Shown here: piece after piece, positions 34,250 to 46,030 of the stretch
How the letters are laid out: each line of letters begins with the position of its first letter
How positions within the stretch are numbered: position 1 is the first letter of the stretch
From: Craterostigma plantagineum
Taxonomy: Eukaryota; Streptophyta; Magnoliopsida; Lamiales; Linderniaceae
Reading direction: 5' to 3'
Assembly (NCBI GenBank): GCA_027422505.1
Contig: JAPQWV010000327.1
Span: 62,001 to 126,000 of the forward strand
DNA: 64,000 bases
Position numbers and translations under genes: made by a program
The notes under the pieces: generated by a model
Told to the model about the DNA's origin: nothing
Databases searched by the model: none
Seen by the model: the letters and a program-made list of their open reading frames with translations, nothing else

Positions 34250-35100
34250 TTTTTTTTTATTTTAGATGTCGAAATAATAATAATAAAAAAATGTCGATAT
34301 TGAACACTTAGCAGAATGTTGGGACAAATGTCGAGAATTAATTCGAATAGAATATCGAAGTCCTTTTGTCGAAATAAAAGATCGATATAAATGTCGAGTG
34401 GGAATATTGTTTAAAATGTCGAAGTCGGAAGTCGAAGTAGAAATCGAGATGAGAATATGTCGAATAGGAATGTCGAGATCTTTTGAGGAGTCGAGATGAG
34501 AGGTCGATGTAAAAGTCGAGTGAAATAGGATGCAAGATGTCGAGTCCTTCGTTAAGATGTCGAGGTGGATGTCGAGTTCGATTTTGAGCAATAACTTCGA
34601 ATAAAAAGTCGAGATCTTCCTTTCCTAGCAAAATATCGATACAAATGTCGGGATGAATTAAAAAGATGTCGTGATAGATGTCGAGATCGATATTTAGATA
34701 AAAGTCGAAATAAATGTCGAGGTAAATGTCACGATAGGAAGTCGAAGTAAATGTCGAGCTGAAATTTGCACAAAATGTCGAGTCCTATTATCTCAGAAAT
34801 TGATATAAATGTCGAATGGATAGGATGTCGAAACAGAGAGCAAAGTCGAGAATAATGTCGAGAGCTAATGTCGAAAGAAAAAAAATGTCGCGATAGAAAG
34901 GGGAATTAAATGTCGGGATGTCTAGTGAAATGTCGAGATCTTCAAATGTCGAGATGTAACCAAAAATCGAGCCAAATGTCGAGACGCCTATTTCATTGCA
35001 CAATGTCGGAATGAAAAAAAAATGTCGAGCCAGAAATCTCGAGAGCTTCAAATGTCGAGATGAGCAATTCAACCGAAGATCTCGAGAATTCAAATTTGAA
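34250..35100 (-). repeat. Leader of element A: TCGACAT motif array
   Basis: Untranslated leader between primer site and gag. About 32 GTCGA pentamers in ~0.8 kb on the plus strand, mostly within AATGTCGAGAT-like words, irregularly spaced. The sense RNA therefore carries repeated TCGACAT(T). Confidence 0.88.
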
Positions 35101-35358
35101 TCTTGTTTTGCAATCTGTTCTTCGGCTGGAAAGGGAAAAAATTCGATCAAGAACTCAGGGAAGAACCAAAAGGCGAAAAAAAATCTTCACAAGCTGATGG
35201 AAATCTGAAAAAATTGATGAAAGCCGATTATAAAATTTTAGAAAGTAGGATAGAAGCTAAGCGAATAATAGAGGAAATCTCGACGAAACCCGACGAAAGC
35301 AGAATTGAACGAGTGAGCGATTTCAACGAAGCTTCAATGAGTTTTGATCCACGAATTC

Positions 35359-35371
35359 GGCTCTGATACCA
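35359..35371 (-). promoter_or_regulatory. Primer binding site of element A (tRNA-iMet)
   Basis: Minus-strand TGGTATCAGAGCC, two bases inside the 5' LTR, complementary to the 3' end of initiator tRNA-Met as in most plant Copia elements. Confidence 0.93.
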
Positions 35372-35373
35372 CT

Positions 35374-35718
35374 TGTTAGGCCGATTTTATCCAACCTTGT
35401 ACTGAATCAATGGATTAGTATTACCTGATACGATGAATTACGGAAGCAATAAACGAAGTAATACCGATAGACGAATTGTAGAGTTGGAACGAGAGCGCGC
35501 GAGTTCTTCAGAAAAGTCGTCAACTCAAATATGATTCAGCTACCCTAAACACTAATGTGTTTAGGGTATTTATACATATAAGCCCTAATGGGCTATCGGG
35601 CCCAATATTACTAATATGTCCACAAGTCGGATATATTTACAATTAAGTCCTAGGGCGTAATTAAATTACAGAACATAGACTGATAATTAAATGAACACAA
35701 TTAAAATAATCTCTAACA
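35374..35718 (-). repeat. 5' LTR of element A
   Basis: 345 bp, the same sequence as 22351-22695 except one base that I can see. Carries the promoter (minus-strand TATAAATA) for the element. Confidence 0.95.
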
Positions 35719-35723
35719 TTATG

Positions 35724-36805
35724 TAATAAATGGTCATACATAGTTCATGGAGAGAGGTTCTTTTTGTTTCCATTTTTCTTTTTAGATTATATTATTTCGC
35801 TTTTTGAATCTACATGAAAATGGTGCCGACCACCAAACTGTAATAATGGAATATTTGATTTACTCAGTCAAGATGTTACTGTAAAACTGCAATCGACGTT
35901 TTTTTTTTTTTTTCTAAGTGCTTCTTTCATGTGTGGTGTGCTTCTCTGGTCAAAATTCAATGATATTGTGGTGACTCTTCGTCTTTTTAGTGTCTTAGTA
36001 ATTACAGTGATCGTGCCAAAATAATAAACATAAAATATATAGTGTTATCATCTTTTACTAAGTGATGTCGTCATTCTTTTTAACCAAAACTAACTAATAT
36101 GCATGTTCATTAACTTTTGAATACGAGAGCTATATTTCTGACTTTCATGTATACTTTTAAAATGTTTTGTGGTGTGATTACGATATCAGCGCCACATTTG
36201 CTTTTAGTAATTAACTTAAATAGAAGATGGTCAGTACTGAATTTGTCAAAAAAATACCAAAAGGTGAATATACAATATGTAGTACGTCTAAAATGTTGTC
36301 TTGTGGTGTATCGATATTAGGAACACATTTTCTTTAGTAATTAAGTTGTAGATAATTAGTACTAAATTGTCCAAAAAAATACCAAAAAGTGGATATCGTG
36401 CAGTATTATATTTATCATCCTTGAAAATGAAGTTTTCTTGAAACTCATTCAAATTCACACCACGGTTCAAGAATATATATACCTATATATATACACCTAT
36501 ATATATATATTAATCTACAAAGTCAAATATTTTCAAAACCCATGGGCACCGTTTAGATTATGTTCGAACGCCATGCTACATTTACGGAGTTAAAACGCGT
36601 TTCCCAACTGCAGTTTCCTTTCACGCAGTCTATATATAAACCCTATAAGCTCCATTTCCGAAACACAGTCCGACTCAGTTCTTTCTTTCTCGATTTCCCA
36701 GACAATAACCACCTTTTCCAACCGTCGTCACGAAGAAGGGAGACAGAAGAAAGCCTCGTACTCAAACAAAGACAACACTTTCCCCGCAGAAAAGAAAAAA
36801 GAACA
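35724..36805. promoter_or_regulatory. Upstream region and TATA box of SULTR3;4
   Basis: TATATATAAA at 36631-36640 lies about 170 bp before the start codon. An earlier in-frame ATG at 36560 is upstream of the TATA box, so it is not used as the start. Element A ends about 1.1 kb upstream of the gene. Confidence 0.55.
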
Positions 36806-39800
36806 ATGTCTGTCAATCAAAACAGAGTTGAAAGCGTTGGAAGCCCATCTGTCCACATTGTGGGACAAATTCCGGCGGCGATGGAAGTGCGCAGAGTTTG
36901 TCTGCCGCCGGAGAAGACAACCCTGCAAAAACTGAGGCAGCGACTCTCAGAAATCTTCTTCCCCGACGACCCATTACACATGTTTAAGGATCAAACTTTG
37001 CGCAGGAGAGTGGTCCTTGGCTTGCAGTTCTTCTTTCCCGTTTTTCAGTGGGGCCCTCAGTACACCCTCGAGTTGTTGAAATCCGACGTCGTTTCTGGGC
37101 TCACTATTGCAAGCCTCGCAATCCCACAGGTATGGTGTTCTTCCCGAAAAAAGAAAAAAAAATGAAGTCTTTACGCATTTGACGGATTATCTCGCACAAA
37201 AAAGGGGTAAAAAAGAGAGGTTTTTTTGGGTTGTTTGGTTATGATTAGGAAGTTTTGTGATAAAGACATATACTGAAATTGTTATCGTTATGAGAGCAAA
37301 CATTTTATTGTCACAGTTCTGAAAGTATAGCTAGCAATTTACTTACTATGGATTTTGATGGAGCTATAGTTCTCCTTTCATTGAACTGCCAGTGACCATT
37401 TTTGTTTCTAAATCAGGGAATTAGTTATGCAAAATTAGCCAACCTGCCTCCTATAATCGGGCTTTGTAAGTAACCTCTTCGATCTTCCATGTCTTAACTA
37501 TATTTCTTTCCTTACAAGACTCAATAATATCTCATTGCAATGCAGACTCAAGCTTCGTGCCACCTCTCATATACTCTGTCCTCGGAAGTTCGAGGCACTT
37601 AGCGGTGGGCCCCGTCTCCATAGCTTCGCTCGTAATGGGCACGATGCTCAGCGAAGCAGTTTCTTACACTGGCGAACCTTCCCTTTACCTTAAGCTGGCC
37701 TTCACTTCAACGCTGTTTGCAGGATTATTTCAGGCTTCTTTAGGCTTTTTAAGGTTACTTACTAGTACAATGGGCTGCAATGAATGAAGTTCTTCTTACT
37801 TTCTCATCTGAGAAGTAACTTGTTCTTATCTTTCTGGGAAATGTTACAACAGATTGGGATTTGTGATCGATTTTCTGTCGAAGGCCACGCTCGTCGGCTT
37901 CATGGCTGGCGCTGCTGTGATCGTTTCGTTGCAGCAACTCAAAGGGCTGCTTGGAATTGCTCATTTTACCAGCAAAATGCAGCTTATCCCTGTTTTGTCT
38001 TCTGTTCTTCATCACAGAGATGAGGTAGGAAGAAATCTGATTATCTCTAGAAAGTTTCCGAATGGATTTCTTTTATTAAGTTTTAAGTAACGATCTGCAG
38101 TGGACTTGGCAAACGATCCTCATCGGGGTATTTTTCCTCGTACTGTTGCTGACGACGAGGTAAATAGTAAGCGTTCGTAAAATCTCTTTGCTTTTTTTTT
38201 TTTCCATTCTTTGTTTGCGACAGGTATATAATTTGTGGAATAATTAAACGCAGAGCATGAGAAAGCCGAAGTTTTTCTGGATTTCTGCTGCTGCGCCGTT
38301 GGCGTCGGTCGTTACATCGACCGTTTTGGTCGTCTGCTTCAAGTCGAAGCTTCACATGATATCCATCGTAAGAAAAAATGATAACTTTACAACTTCGCTC
38401 GATTTTTAAGATTTTTTTCCCTTCGAGTTTCTCGGTGGTAATGAAGCGATGATTCTGCAGATCGGAGATTTACCGAAGGGTTTAAATCCACCGTCGTTGA
38501 ACATGTTATATCTGAGCGGCCCTCATCTCGCCTTGGCGATCAAAACAGGGATCATCACTGGGATACTTTCTCTTACGGTAAGCTCGTGAAAACTGATGAA
38601 CTGCGAATGCCAACGATGGTTCTTAATACGCTTTTTCGGGAAAAAAAAAATAGGAAGGAATTGCCGTGGGAAGAACATTCGCGTCTCTGAAGAACTACCA
38701 AGTCGACGGAAACAAAGAAATGATGGCCATAGGTCTAATGAACATGGCTGGTTCGTGCACTTCATGCTACGTCACGACAGGTTATTTATTACATCGTTTA
38801 GTTTTTCGCATAAAACGAAATCGTCGCTTTAATTTTTTTTATTTTTTTTTGCGCAGGCTCGTTTTCGCGCTCTGCTGTGAATTATAACGCTGGCGCAAAA
38901 ACAGTGGTGTCGAATATTATAATGGCGTCGGCCGTGCTCGTAACTCTTCTGTTTCTAATGCCACTCTTCCATTACACACCCAACCTTATCTTGGCAGCCA
39001 TTATTATTACAGCTGTGGTTGGGCTAATCGATTACCAATCTGCTTACAAGCTGATGAAAGTCGACAAGCTTGATTTCTTGGCTTGCATGTGTTCCTTCTT
39101 CGGCGTTCTTTTCATCTCTGTGCCTATGGGTCTTGCCATAGCTGTAAGTCTCATTCTCAATGGAATTTAAAGTTCATATGTTTACTTTAGTTGAGTCTGA
39201 GATCTGGGTAATAAAATCCCAGGTGGGAATTTCGGTTTTCAAGATTCTACTGCACGTCACGAGGCCGAATACGGTTGTTTTAGGAAACATTCCTGGGACG
39301 CAAATATATCATAGCCTTAGCAGATATAGAAACTCTGTTCGAGTGCCATCTTTTGTCATACTCGCCATCGAGTCTCCAATTTACTTTGCGAACTCGACTT
39401 ACTTACAAGAAAGGTAGGCTCCGAAATCATTACAGTTCGATGTTTAGTTCCATAATCTTAGGCCATTTTTCGGTTGAAAATCTTTAGGGTTCTGAGGTGG
39501 ATCAGAGAAGAAGAAGAAGAGTTGGTTGCTTCAGACAAAGGAAGTAACATCAAGTGTGTGATTCTTGAAATGTCTGGTTAGTTCCTTCCTTCCTCCTACA
39601 CATCGTACTTCCATAGCATCCGAATATAACATCTTTTTTTTTTTATTAAATTCTTTCTACTGTCTTTGATCAGCTGTGACGGCGATAGATACGAGTGGCA
39701 TTGATATGATCGGCGAACTCAGAGGAGTTCTCGAGAAACGATCGCTTAAGGTAATAAGCTACACATAGAACCATGAATGTCTGCTATTTTTCTTACAGGT

Positions 39801-39990
39801 TTTTGGAATATGATCGAAATTGTATCTTCTTTTTTCCGCTTTGTAGCTTGCGCTGGTAAATCCCGTCGGAAGTGTAATGGAAAAACTGCACCAGTCGAAC
39901 GCATTGGAACCCTTCGGCCTAGAAGGGCTTTATCTGACGGTCGGCGAAGCTGTAGCTGATATTTCTTCGTCATGGAAAGCTCAGCCTTGA
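36806..39990 (+). CDS. SULTR3;4: SULTR3;4-type anion transporter (SPDT orthologue candidate)
   Basis: Thirteen exons: 36806-37129, 37417-37465, 37546-37753, 37853-38024, 38101-38159, 38256-38367, 38461-38577, 38654-38780, 38857-39143, 39223-39413, 39488-39576, 39674-39750, 39847-39990; 651 residues. Cytosolic N-terminus with FFPDDPLHMFK, SLC26-type membrane domain (SDVVSGLTIASLAIPQ, GISYAKLANLPP, GSSRHLAVGPVSIASLVMG, EGIAVGRTFASLKNYQVDGN, SFSRSAVNYNAGAKT), and a C-terminal STAS domain with AIDTSGIDMIGEL. Sequence is closest, from memory, to Arabidopsis SULTR3;4, whose rice relative SPDT moves phosphate rather than sulfate. Exon 6 needs an acceptor at 38255 and lacks about three residues of the family. 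It ends 180 bp from the convergent MFP1 gene. Confidence 0.93.
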
Positions 39991-40170
39991 AGTAATCGAC
40001 TGGTTATTACATCATTTTTTTTTTTTTCGCAAGGAGCTTTCGATCTGTCGAAGTAGCTGTTACTGACAAAATCTGTAATGGATATGTCGTCATCGTGTAA
40101 TGAAATAAAAATCTTCATCGCATAATGCACTCAAAGGCTCATTATGCACCAAAAAAATACGAAGTCTCCG

Positions 40171-42558
40171 CTATGAATCACTTCGCTTTTGGTTGACCTT
40201 TCGCCTCCTCGTGACCTTCCTCGGCGACGAACCGTTAGATTTGGCGCCGACGGCCGCATTATTTTGCTGCTGCTGCTGCTGATCTTCGACAACGTTTCTG
40301 CTGCTCGTAAGCCTAAGCAACTCTCCCTTTGCAGAAGCTAAATCGTCTTCTTGTTTTTTGCTTCTACTTTCCAGCTCTTTATTCTCTTCTTCGATCTTCT
40401 CAGCCATGCTCTGAGCATCCTTCAGATTCTCCTTAGCTTCTTCGTACGCCTTTTTCTGCTCCTCAAGAGACCTTTCGAGCGCTCCTTTCTCATCTTCGAC
40501 GTCTGAAATCAGAGACTTCACTTTCTCGAGATCTTTAGAGAGATCAGAGGTGCGTTTGCCCATCTCACAGACCGATTCTTTCGCTGCTTCTAACCTTTTC
40601 TCGAGACCTCTTCTACCTTCATTTTCTTCGGCGAGTTGGGCCTTCAATTTCTCCAAATCTTTCCTCAGAGAATTGTTTGTCCTCGTTTCGCCTTCCATGC
40701 CACGAGCCGCAGTTTCTGCTTTGTTACGAGCCTCAACGAGCTTCTTCTCTAGCTCCTCATATTTCTGCTCGGCGGCCTCTAATTCTTGAGACTTAATCTT
40801 CAGCGCTTTGTTCGATTTCCTCAGATGCTCCTTAACAGAAGTTAAATCTCTTGCGAAGTCCTCAGCGCCTCCTTTCGCTTCGCCGAGGCTCCTCTGTAAC
40901 GAATCTTTAGTTTCATTAAATGCAGTTTGAATCTTTTTCAGCTCTTCTTCGAGCTTGGAAGAAGAGTTCTTCGATTCCTCCAACTGTTCGACGAGCCTGG
41001 AAACATCTCCCCTCGATTTCTCTATATTCTCCTGCAAATCTAGAAGCTCTTTTTCGAGGTTCTTCGCCTTCTTCTTCTCCATATCGAGCGTTTCCTTGAG
41101 ATCGTTCCTTTCGCCTTTCAAATCTGAAATGAAACCCTTCTCCTCGTCGACTTCTTCTAAGCTAACCTTAAGCTGTTCCTCGAGCTTTCGAACCACCTTT
41201 CCTTGCTCACCCAACAGCTCGGCGGTCGAAGCTGAGTTTTCTTCCATAGATGTCTTAAATTCCTCGTATTCCATTACAAGCGCTTCGAACTCTTTGCTCG
41301 ATTCATCTGCGCGGGCGTCGGCCAACTCTTTCATCAGATTATCCAACGCAGCGTTCTTCATCACCAGCTCGTTTTCCTTGCTCGAAATTTCATCCTTCAA
41401 TCGAGAAACCTCTGAGTCTAAACCGAAGGCTCGATCCTTACAGAGCTGAGATTCAGACATCACTCGACTTATTTCTCCTACCTTCTCGGCGAGATGGGCG
41501 TTAGCTTTCTGCAGATTATCTTCCTTATCCTTGATGTCGGACGAAATTAATTCGATCTTCTTTTGCAAGAGAATTACATGGCTTTCTTTATCCTTCAACT
41601 GTTCTTGAAGCTCTGTTTTCTTTCCCTGAGTCTTCCCTAAGCTGAACTTGAGATTCTCAATCCAGGATTTTCTCTCTTCGATCGATCGTTCCTCTGTTCG
41701 AAGATCTTTCTCGAGGGTTTTGACGGCGGCGTTTGCCGACTCCAATTCGCGGGCTAAGGACAGCTTCTCCTCGGCAGCCTTCGAAAGCTCCTTGCTTCGA
41801 TTTTCTCGCTCGTTCGATAGCTTCGATTCGAGTTTTTTCTCCAGGGAAGTGAACTCAGCTCCTTTCTGCTTGAGCTTGAGATCAATCTATATGCAGACAA
41901 TGCGAAAGAAGACGGCGATTGAATGTAAGAACTATAAACGAATAAACGTACGAAACTGTAATGAGATTGATTGGACTAACCGATTCGATCGTAGCATCTG
42001 AGGCAGCCTTCTCCTTCCTTATCGTCGAATTAAGAGCAGCGAGCGCGCCAGAGCCAGTGATACCGAGTATGTTAAAAAGAGGCGAAAAGGGATTTTTTTG
42101 CTGCGCAAGAAAAACACACGCATATGTGAATTATGCAGCAGAAATCCTTATATGGAATCAAATCAAAACCTCTGTTTTCGGTTTCTGGGATGATCCTTTC
42201 CTTACATCCTCAGTAATTTCTGAAAACAGAGCAAAAAGACAGCACTTACCAGAAATAACAACGATCACTCCTTTATCGTACAGAAACATCATGAAGAAAC
42301 GTACAAGAACTTACCAGAAACTGCTGCTTCAGCAGCTTCGACTTTCTTCGAGATAAACAGTGGAATTACAGAAAAGCCCACCAACACGGCGGCTCGTCTC
42401 TTGCTATAGGTGTTCTGTTTGAGGTTTTCTTGGCTCGACGAACAAGTAACGTACGGTGTGGTCTTCCTCTTGGCTGTGAAAGAAGATGAAAATGCGCGCG
42501 GCGGCGGCGGCGGCGAAGAGTAGACAAAGTAGGAGGAGCACACTGCTGTGGACGTCAT
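40171..42558 (-). CDS. MFP1: MAR-binding filament-like protein 1 (plastid coiled-coil protein)
   Basis: Exons on the minus strand: 42558-42315, 42219-42170, 42100-41981, 41886-40171; 709 residues, close to tobacco MFP1. Exon 1 is a Ser-rich transit peptide followed by a hydrophobic stretch (AAVLVGFSVIPLFISKK). Exon 3 has NPFSPLFN, a second hydrophobic segment and the family block KEKAASDATIES. The remainder is one continuous coiled coil (EELEKKLVEARNKAE type) with a short Q run and a basic tail PRKVTRRRKVNQK. The 50-nt exon 2 was placed because it alone links the phases of exons 1 and 3. MFP1 is known as a thylakoid/nucleoid-associated DNA-binding protein. Tail-to-tail with SULTR3;4. Confidence 0.92.
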
Positions 42559-43142
42559 TGTGTTTTCTCTGATAAGCTAAGTGCATTGCTGTCATAGCTG
42601 AACTGAAGCCACATAAGTTTGCTTTCTTTCTATCTTTTTTATCTCCATTCTCTTTGGACTGAGTCTCACTTGTCGGATATACCCCTCTCGGAAAACGTGC
42701 CTTGCTTGCGTATACAATGAAAGAACAAAAAAACATATATATTAATGTCATGTGTTTGAATCCACTTGGGAATCTTCGGCCAAAAGCAAACCAACACCAT
42801 GAATCTCCATGCGAGTGTGCAAGGGAAAAATCAAAACTTGATAATCCGTTACTAATAAAGAAAGCTCAAGGCCAAATGTTGAAGTTGAAACTAGACAATG
42901 ATCTTAGTTTGTGTAATATGGAGACGAATCTCTGGTTTGTGTAGTGGAGTGTGGAGCTCGACTATCTCTTGTGGATTTTAATTAATTTTTTGTTTCGAAT
43001 TAAATAAAAAGAAGAATTATTGGGACAGCTCATGACAGATCTCCTCAACTTCCAGATCCCTTCCCTTCCTCCATTAAACCACTGCATTGAATCTATTGTT
43101 GTTCAGATATTTCGACAAACACCTCACAAACATAGTCCAACA
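42559..43142. other. Intergenic between MFP1 start and PDX1.2-like pseudogene
   Basis: Holds the MFP1 promoter on the minus strand. No other gene recognised. Confidence 0.4.
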
Positions 43143-43955
43143 ATGTCCGACGAGCAACCGCTGACGCTCTACGCTACACCATCCTCCGCGGCGGCGCCGT
43201 CGTCGAAATCTCAAGCGTCGACCAGGCCAAGACCGCCGAGTCCGCAGGAGCATGCTGCGTCTGCGTAACTGCGCCGCCACAACCCACCACCATCTCCCGC
43301 ATGCCAGACCCTTCCCTAGTCAGAGCGATCAAGCAATCCGTGACGATCCCAGTCATGGCGAAGGCCACGCGCCGGCCACTTCGTCGAGGCCCAGATCCTC
43401 CAATCGCTCGGCGTCGACTACGTCGACGAGAGCGAAACCCTGACCGTCGCCGACGAAGACCACTTCATCAACAAGCTGCACAACTTCAGCGCTCCCTTCG
43501 CCAACGGCTGCCACGATCTGGGCCAGGCCCTGGGCAGCGACGGTGCTAGCCTGGCGGAGACGGTGAGGAGCGTGAGGAAGGTGATGGACGAGGGCGAAGT
43601 CTTCGCCTTCGTCAAGACAATCAACGCTCACTACGACGTGGCGGCGCAGACGAAGCAGATGGGGAGGTTGCCCGTCGTCCACTTCGCCTCGGGCGGGGTG
43701 GAAACTCCGGCCGACGCGGCCCTGATGATGCAGTTGGGCTGCGATGGTGTCGTTGTCGGCGTTGGGGTTTTTGAGAACGACGGCGGCGATTAGTATAGTA
43801 GGTTGATAGCCATCGTCTGCGCGGTGAGGAGGTATGCCGACGTTGACGAGCTGGCCGAGGTGAGTTCTGAGCTGGGGGATCATCGCCGTGGAATAGAAGA
43901 AGATTCGGAGAGGTTAGTCGTCGATGAGAGCCCAAGGATGGGCGATTGTTTTAGC
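43143..43955 (+). pseudogene. PDX1.2-like (pyridoxal-phosphate synthase pseudo-subunit) pseudogene
   Basis: Starts ATG-TCC with SDEQPLTLY, then in another frame reads LRGGAVVEISSVDQAKTAES and [20 protein letters not shown]. Further frames give [33 protein letters not shown] and [20 protein letters not shown], followed by [12 protein letters not shown] and [18 protein letters not shown]. At least three frame changes are needed. The segment after LTLY and the GEALRRIREGAAMIR region are deleted, and a stop follows VFENDGGD. Sequence matches PDX1.2 (a non-catalytic partner that boosts vitamin B6 synthesis under stress) better than catalytic PDX1. No introns are seen, as usual for PDX1 genes, so a processed origin cannot be told. 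Element B inserted about 150 bp downstream. Confidence 0.8.
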
Positions 43956-44105
43956 TGATTTTGCTGGCCGATTGTTTCTGATAATGTGAGAAACAAAGGG
44001 CTTTGATTTCTTTGACGCCATTGTTGTTCTTTGTACGCGGGATGTGAAAAATGTCGGGAAAAATGATTCCAATTCGAATGATAGCAACAGAGGGGCAAAT
44101 ACGGT

Positions 44106-44447
44106 TGTTAGGCCGATTTATCCAACCTTGGTCTGAATCAATGGATTAGTATTACCTGATACGATGATTTACGGAAGCAATAAACGAAGTAATACCGTAG
44201 ACGAATTGTAGAGTTGGAACGAGAGAGCGCGCGAGTTCTTCAGAAAAGTCGTCAACTCAAATATGATTCAGCAACCCTAAACACTAATGTGTTTAGGGTA
44301 TTTATACATAAGCCCTAATGGGCTAACTGGGCCCAATATAACTAATATACCCACAAGTCGGGTATATTTACAATTAAGTCCTAGGGCAAATAGATTACAA
44401 GATTAAGATAGCTTAATTTAATTGAACACAATAAATAATTCCTAACA
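44106..44447 (-). repeat. 3' LTR of element B
   Basis: Begins TGTTAGGCCG and ends CCTAACA. Minus-strand polypurine AAAGGGGGAGAT follows at 44448-44459. Shares the CCCTAAACAC hairpin beside a TATAAATA box. Confidence 0.95.
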
Positions 44448-44699
44448 ATCTCCCCCTTTGTGTTCAATTTGCAATTCAACGCTGGTTATCTTCGTCTTGT
44501 AATCGTCCTGAGTCCTCAAAGAACACGTATCGGAGTATATGGCGAAAGCGTCTGCGTGCGTGTTCTTTTTCAATCTTCTCCTCATTTTTCTTGTCTTGTG
44601 ACCTTGAAGGTCCATGCTCACCGTGTTCTTGAACTTCTCTTCTCCTAAGTGTTCAAAGCTACTTGTTGGATCGTCTCTCTTGTGTTCGATCTCTCCATT

Positions 44700-45070
44700 G
44701 GATAGTCACCACTCCCCCTACGTTAGTTCAACCTTTTGTTGGGTTGAGGAGTTCTCTTTAAATTTGGAGAGACATACACGAGTCGAATCCTCTCTTTAGG
44801 TGTTCAGCTCTTCCTTCACTTGTCGCAACTCCCCCTACATTTGTTCAACCTTGTGTTGGGATTGGGAGCTCTCTTTAAACTCGAAGAGCTGTACACGAGT
44901 CGGCAGCTTTGATTCTTGAAGTCCATGCTGAAGTTGTTGATCGTATCTTGTCATTTGAGTCCGATCTCTCCGTTCGATTGCAGCTCAACTCCCCCTACGT
45001 TCGTTCAACCTTGTGTTGTGATTGGGGAGTTTCTTTAAAATCAGAGAGTCGTACATGAGGCGACAACTTC
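44700..45070. repeat. Three degenerate direct repeats in element B
   Basis: Copies begin near 44706, 44827 and 44988 with ACTCCCCCTAC-TTNGTTCAACC. They share GTTGGGATTGGGAG-like text, TCTTTAAA and a TACACGAGTCG/TACATGAGGCG end. Unit length is about 120-160 bp. Each contains a polypurine-tract-like motif. Confidence 0.65.
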
Positions 45071-45399
45071 AATCGTTGGACTCTGTGGTCTTCGCTTGAT
45101 TCTTGGCGACGCTTGAGATTTGGCATTTTTTGATCTATATTGCACTTTCGTCGTGGTGTTGCTCTCATTTTGCTTTAGTACTCCTCCCCCTCATGAAGAT
45201 CGAGCTAGGGAGATCGTCATGCGATAGGTCAAAATGGGGCATCGTCTTTGGCAAAAAGATCGCGTCGTCGGGACAAGAAGAAGGTGTACGTAGTGTGTAT
45301 TTTCCGAAAATATGTCTCGGCTCCTTCGGATTTTTCCATCAATTACATGAGAGCCTATCTTCATAGTGGTACGCGCGGCGGAAATGGTGGGTGCTCAGG

Positions 45400-46030
45400 T
45401 TGGGTAATAACCTGACGGAGCCACAAAGGCAGTCCGTCGATACGACTCAGGGTTAACTGAGACGTGGCCTGTGAGGACAGGGCTTTATAAACCGGGGCCA
45501 CATAGGCGTCCCGTTAACATCAATCTAGGAGCATAGCTCATAGACGATGGCCTGAAACCATTGTTGTTTTGACGTTGCAACGGTAGGACTTCCTTCCGAT
45601 CATCGAAGCATGTCGTAGTAGGACATGTCTACGAAAGTTCTGATCTGGTCACAAAGTCCAGATAAAAAAAAGTGTATGTGTCCTAAAAAGATATAAAAAT
45701 ATTTGGATGGTGAGGACACACTAGACTCGATGTGTTCAATAAAATTCAGTGGTGTGGGGCTGACTACCACTTAGTTCAATATCTCCTGCTTCCAAGTGAA
45801 GCAGTGATAGATTACGCGGCTCCCCGTGATTTAGTGAAACATCGGTCTGTTGGGAGATCGATGAGTGGGTAAGGCTTGGTTGTGCATGCGCCGTTGGACC
45901 TAATGCGACGACTTCTACCCGGGGGCTAATAAAATTAGCACATGTACCTATGGGGGTTGGTCCGAGTAATTTGTGACTAAGGGAATTTTGTATCTTCCGC
46001 TCTTCGGTGTTGTCAAGAATTTCCAAATAG
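45400..46030 (-). pseudogene. Remnant of the extra ORF in element B
   Basis: Minus-strand frame 46026-45736 has the block RVEVVALGPTAHAQPSLTHS followed by a QQTDVS-NHGEP-like stretch, which parallels the Ser-rich middle of the 1098-residue ORF of element A. More matching DNA reaches about 45400. Both globular ends are gone. Confidence 0.7.

Larger units (their letters stand above)
22351..35718 (-). mobile_element. Copia LTR retrotransposon, element A (13.4 kb, Sirevirus-like)
   Basis: Complete element between TTATG duplications (22346-22350 and 35719-35723). LTRs are 345 bp and begin TGTTAGGCCG and end TAACA. Coding runs on the minus strand in the order gag - protease - integrase - reverse transcriptase - RNase H - extra ORF, i.e. 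Copia order. The two LTRs differ at one base that I can see (T/C in CCTGATA[T/C]GATG), so the insertion is young. Gag is broken, so it is not self-sufficient as it stands. A long Gag with a coiled-coil extension, an extra ORF after pol and many polypurine-tract-like motifs recall the Sirevirus lineage, although the LTRs are short for that group. Confidence 0.95.

Noticed and set aside
36560..36805. Longer N-terminus for SULTR3;4 from the ATG at 36560
   Set aside because: The TATA box at 36631-36640 lies downstream of that ATG, and the extension has no similarity to the family.
38223..38255. Exon 6 of SULTR3;4 starting at the first AG (38223)
   Set aside because: This frame meets TGA within the exon; only the later acceptor stays open.
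40955..41449. Plus-strand Ser/Phe-rich frame
   Set aside because: Antisense of the MFP1 coiled coil; codon bias produces the open frame.
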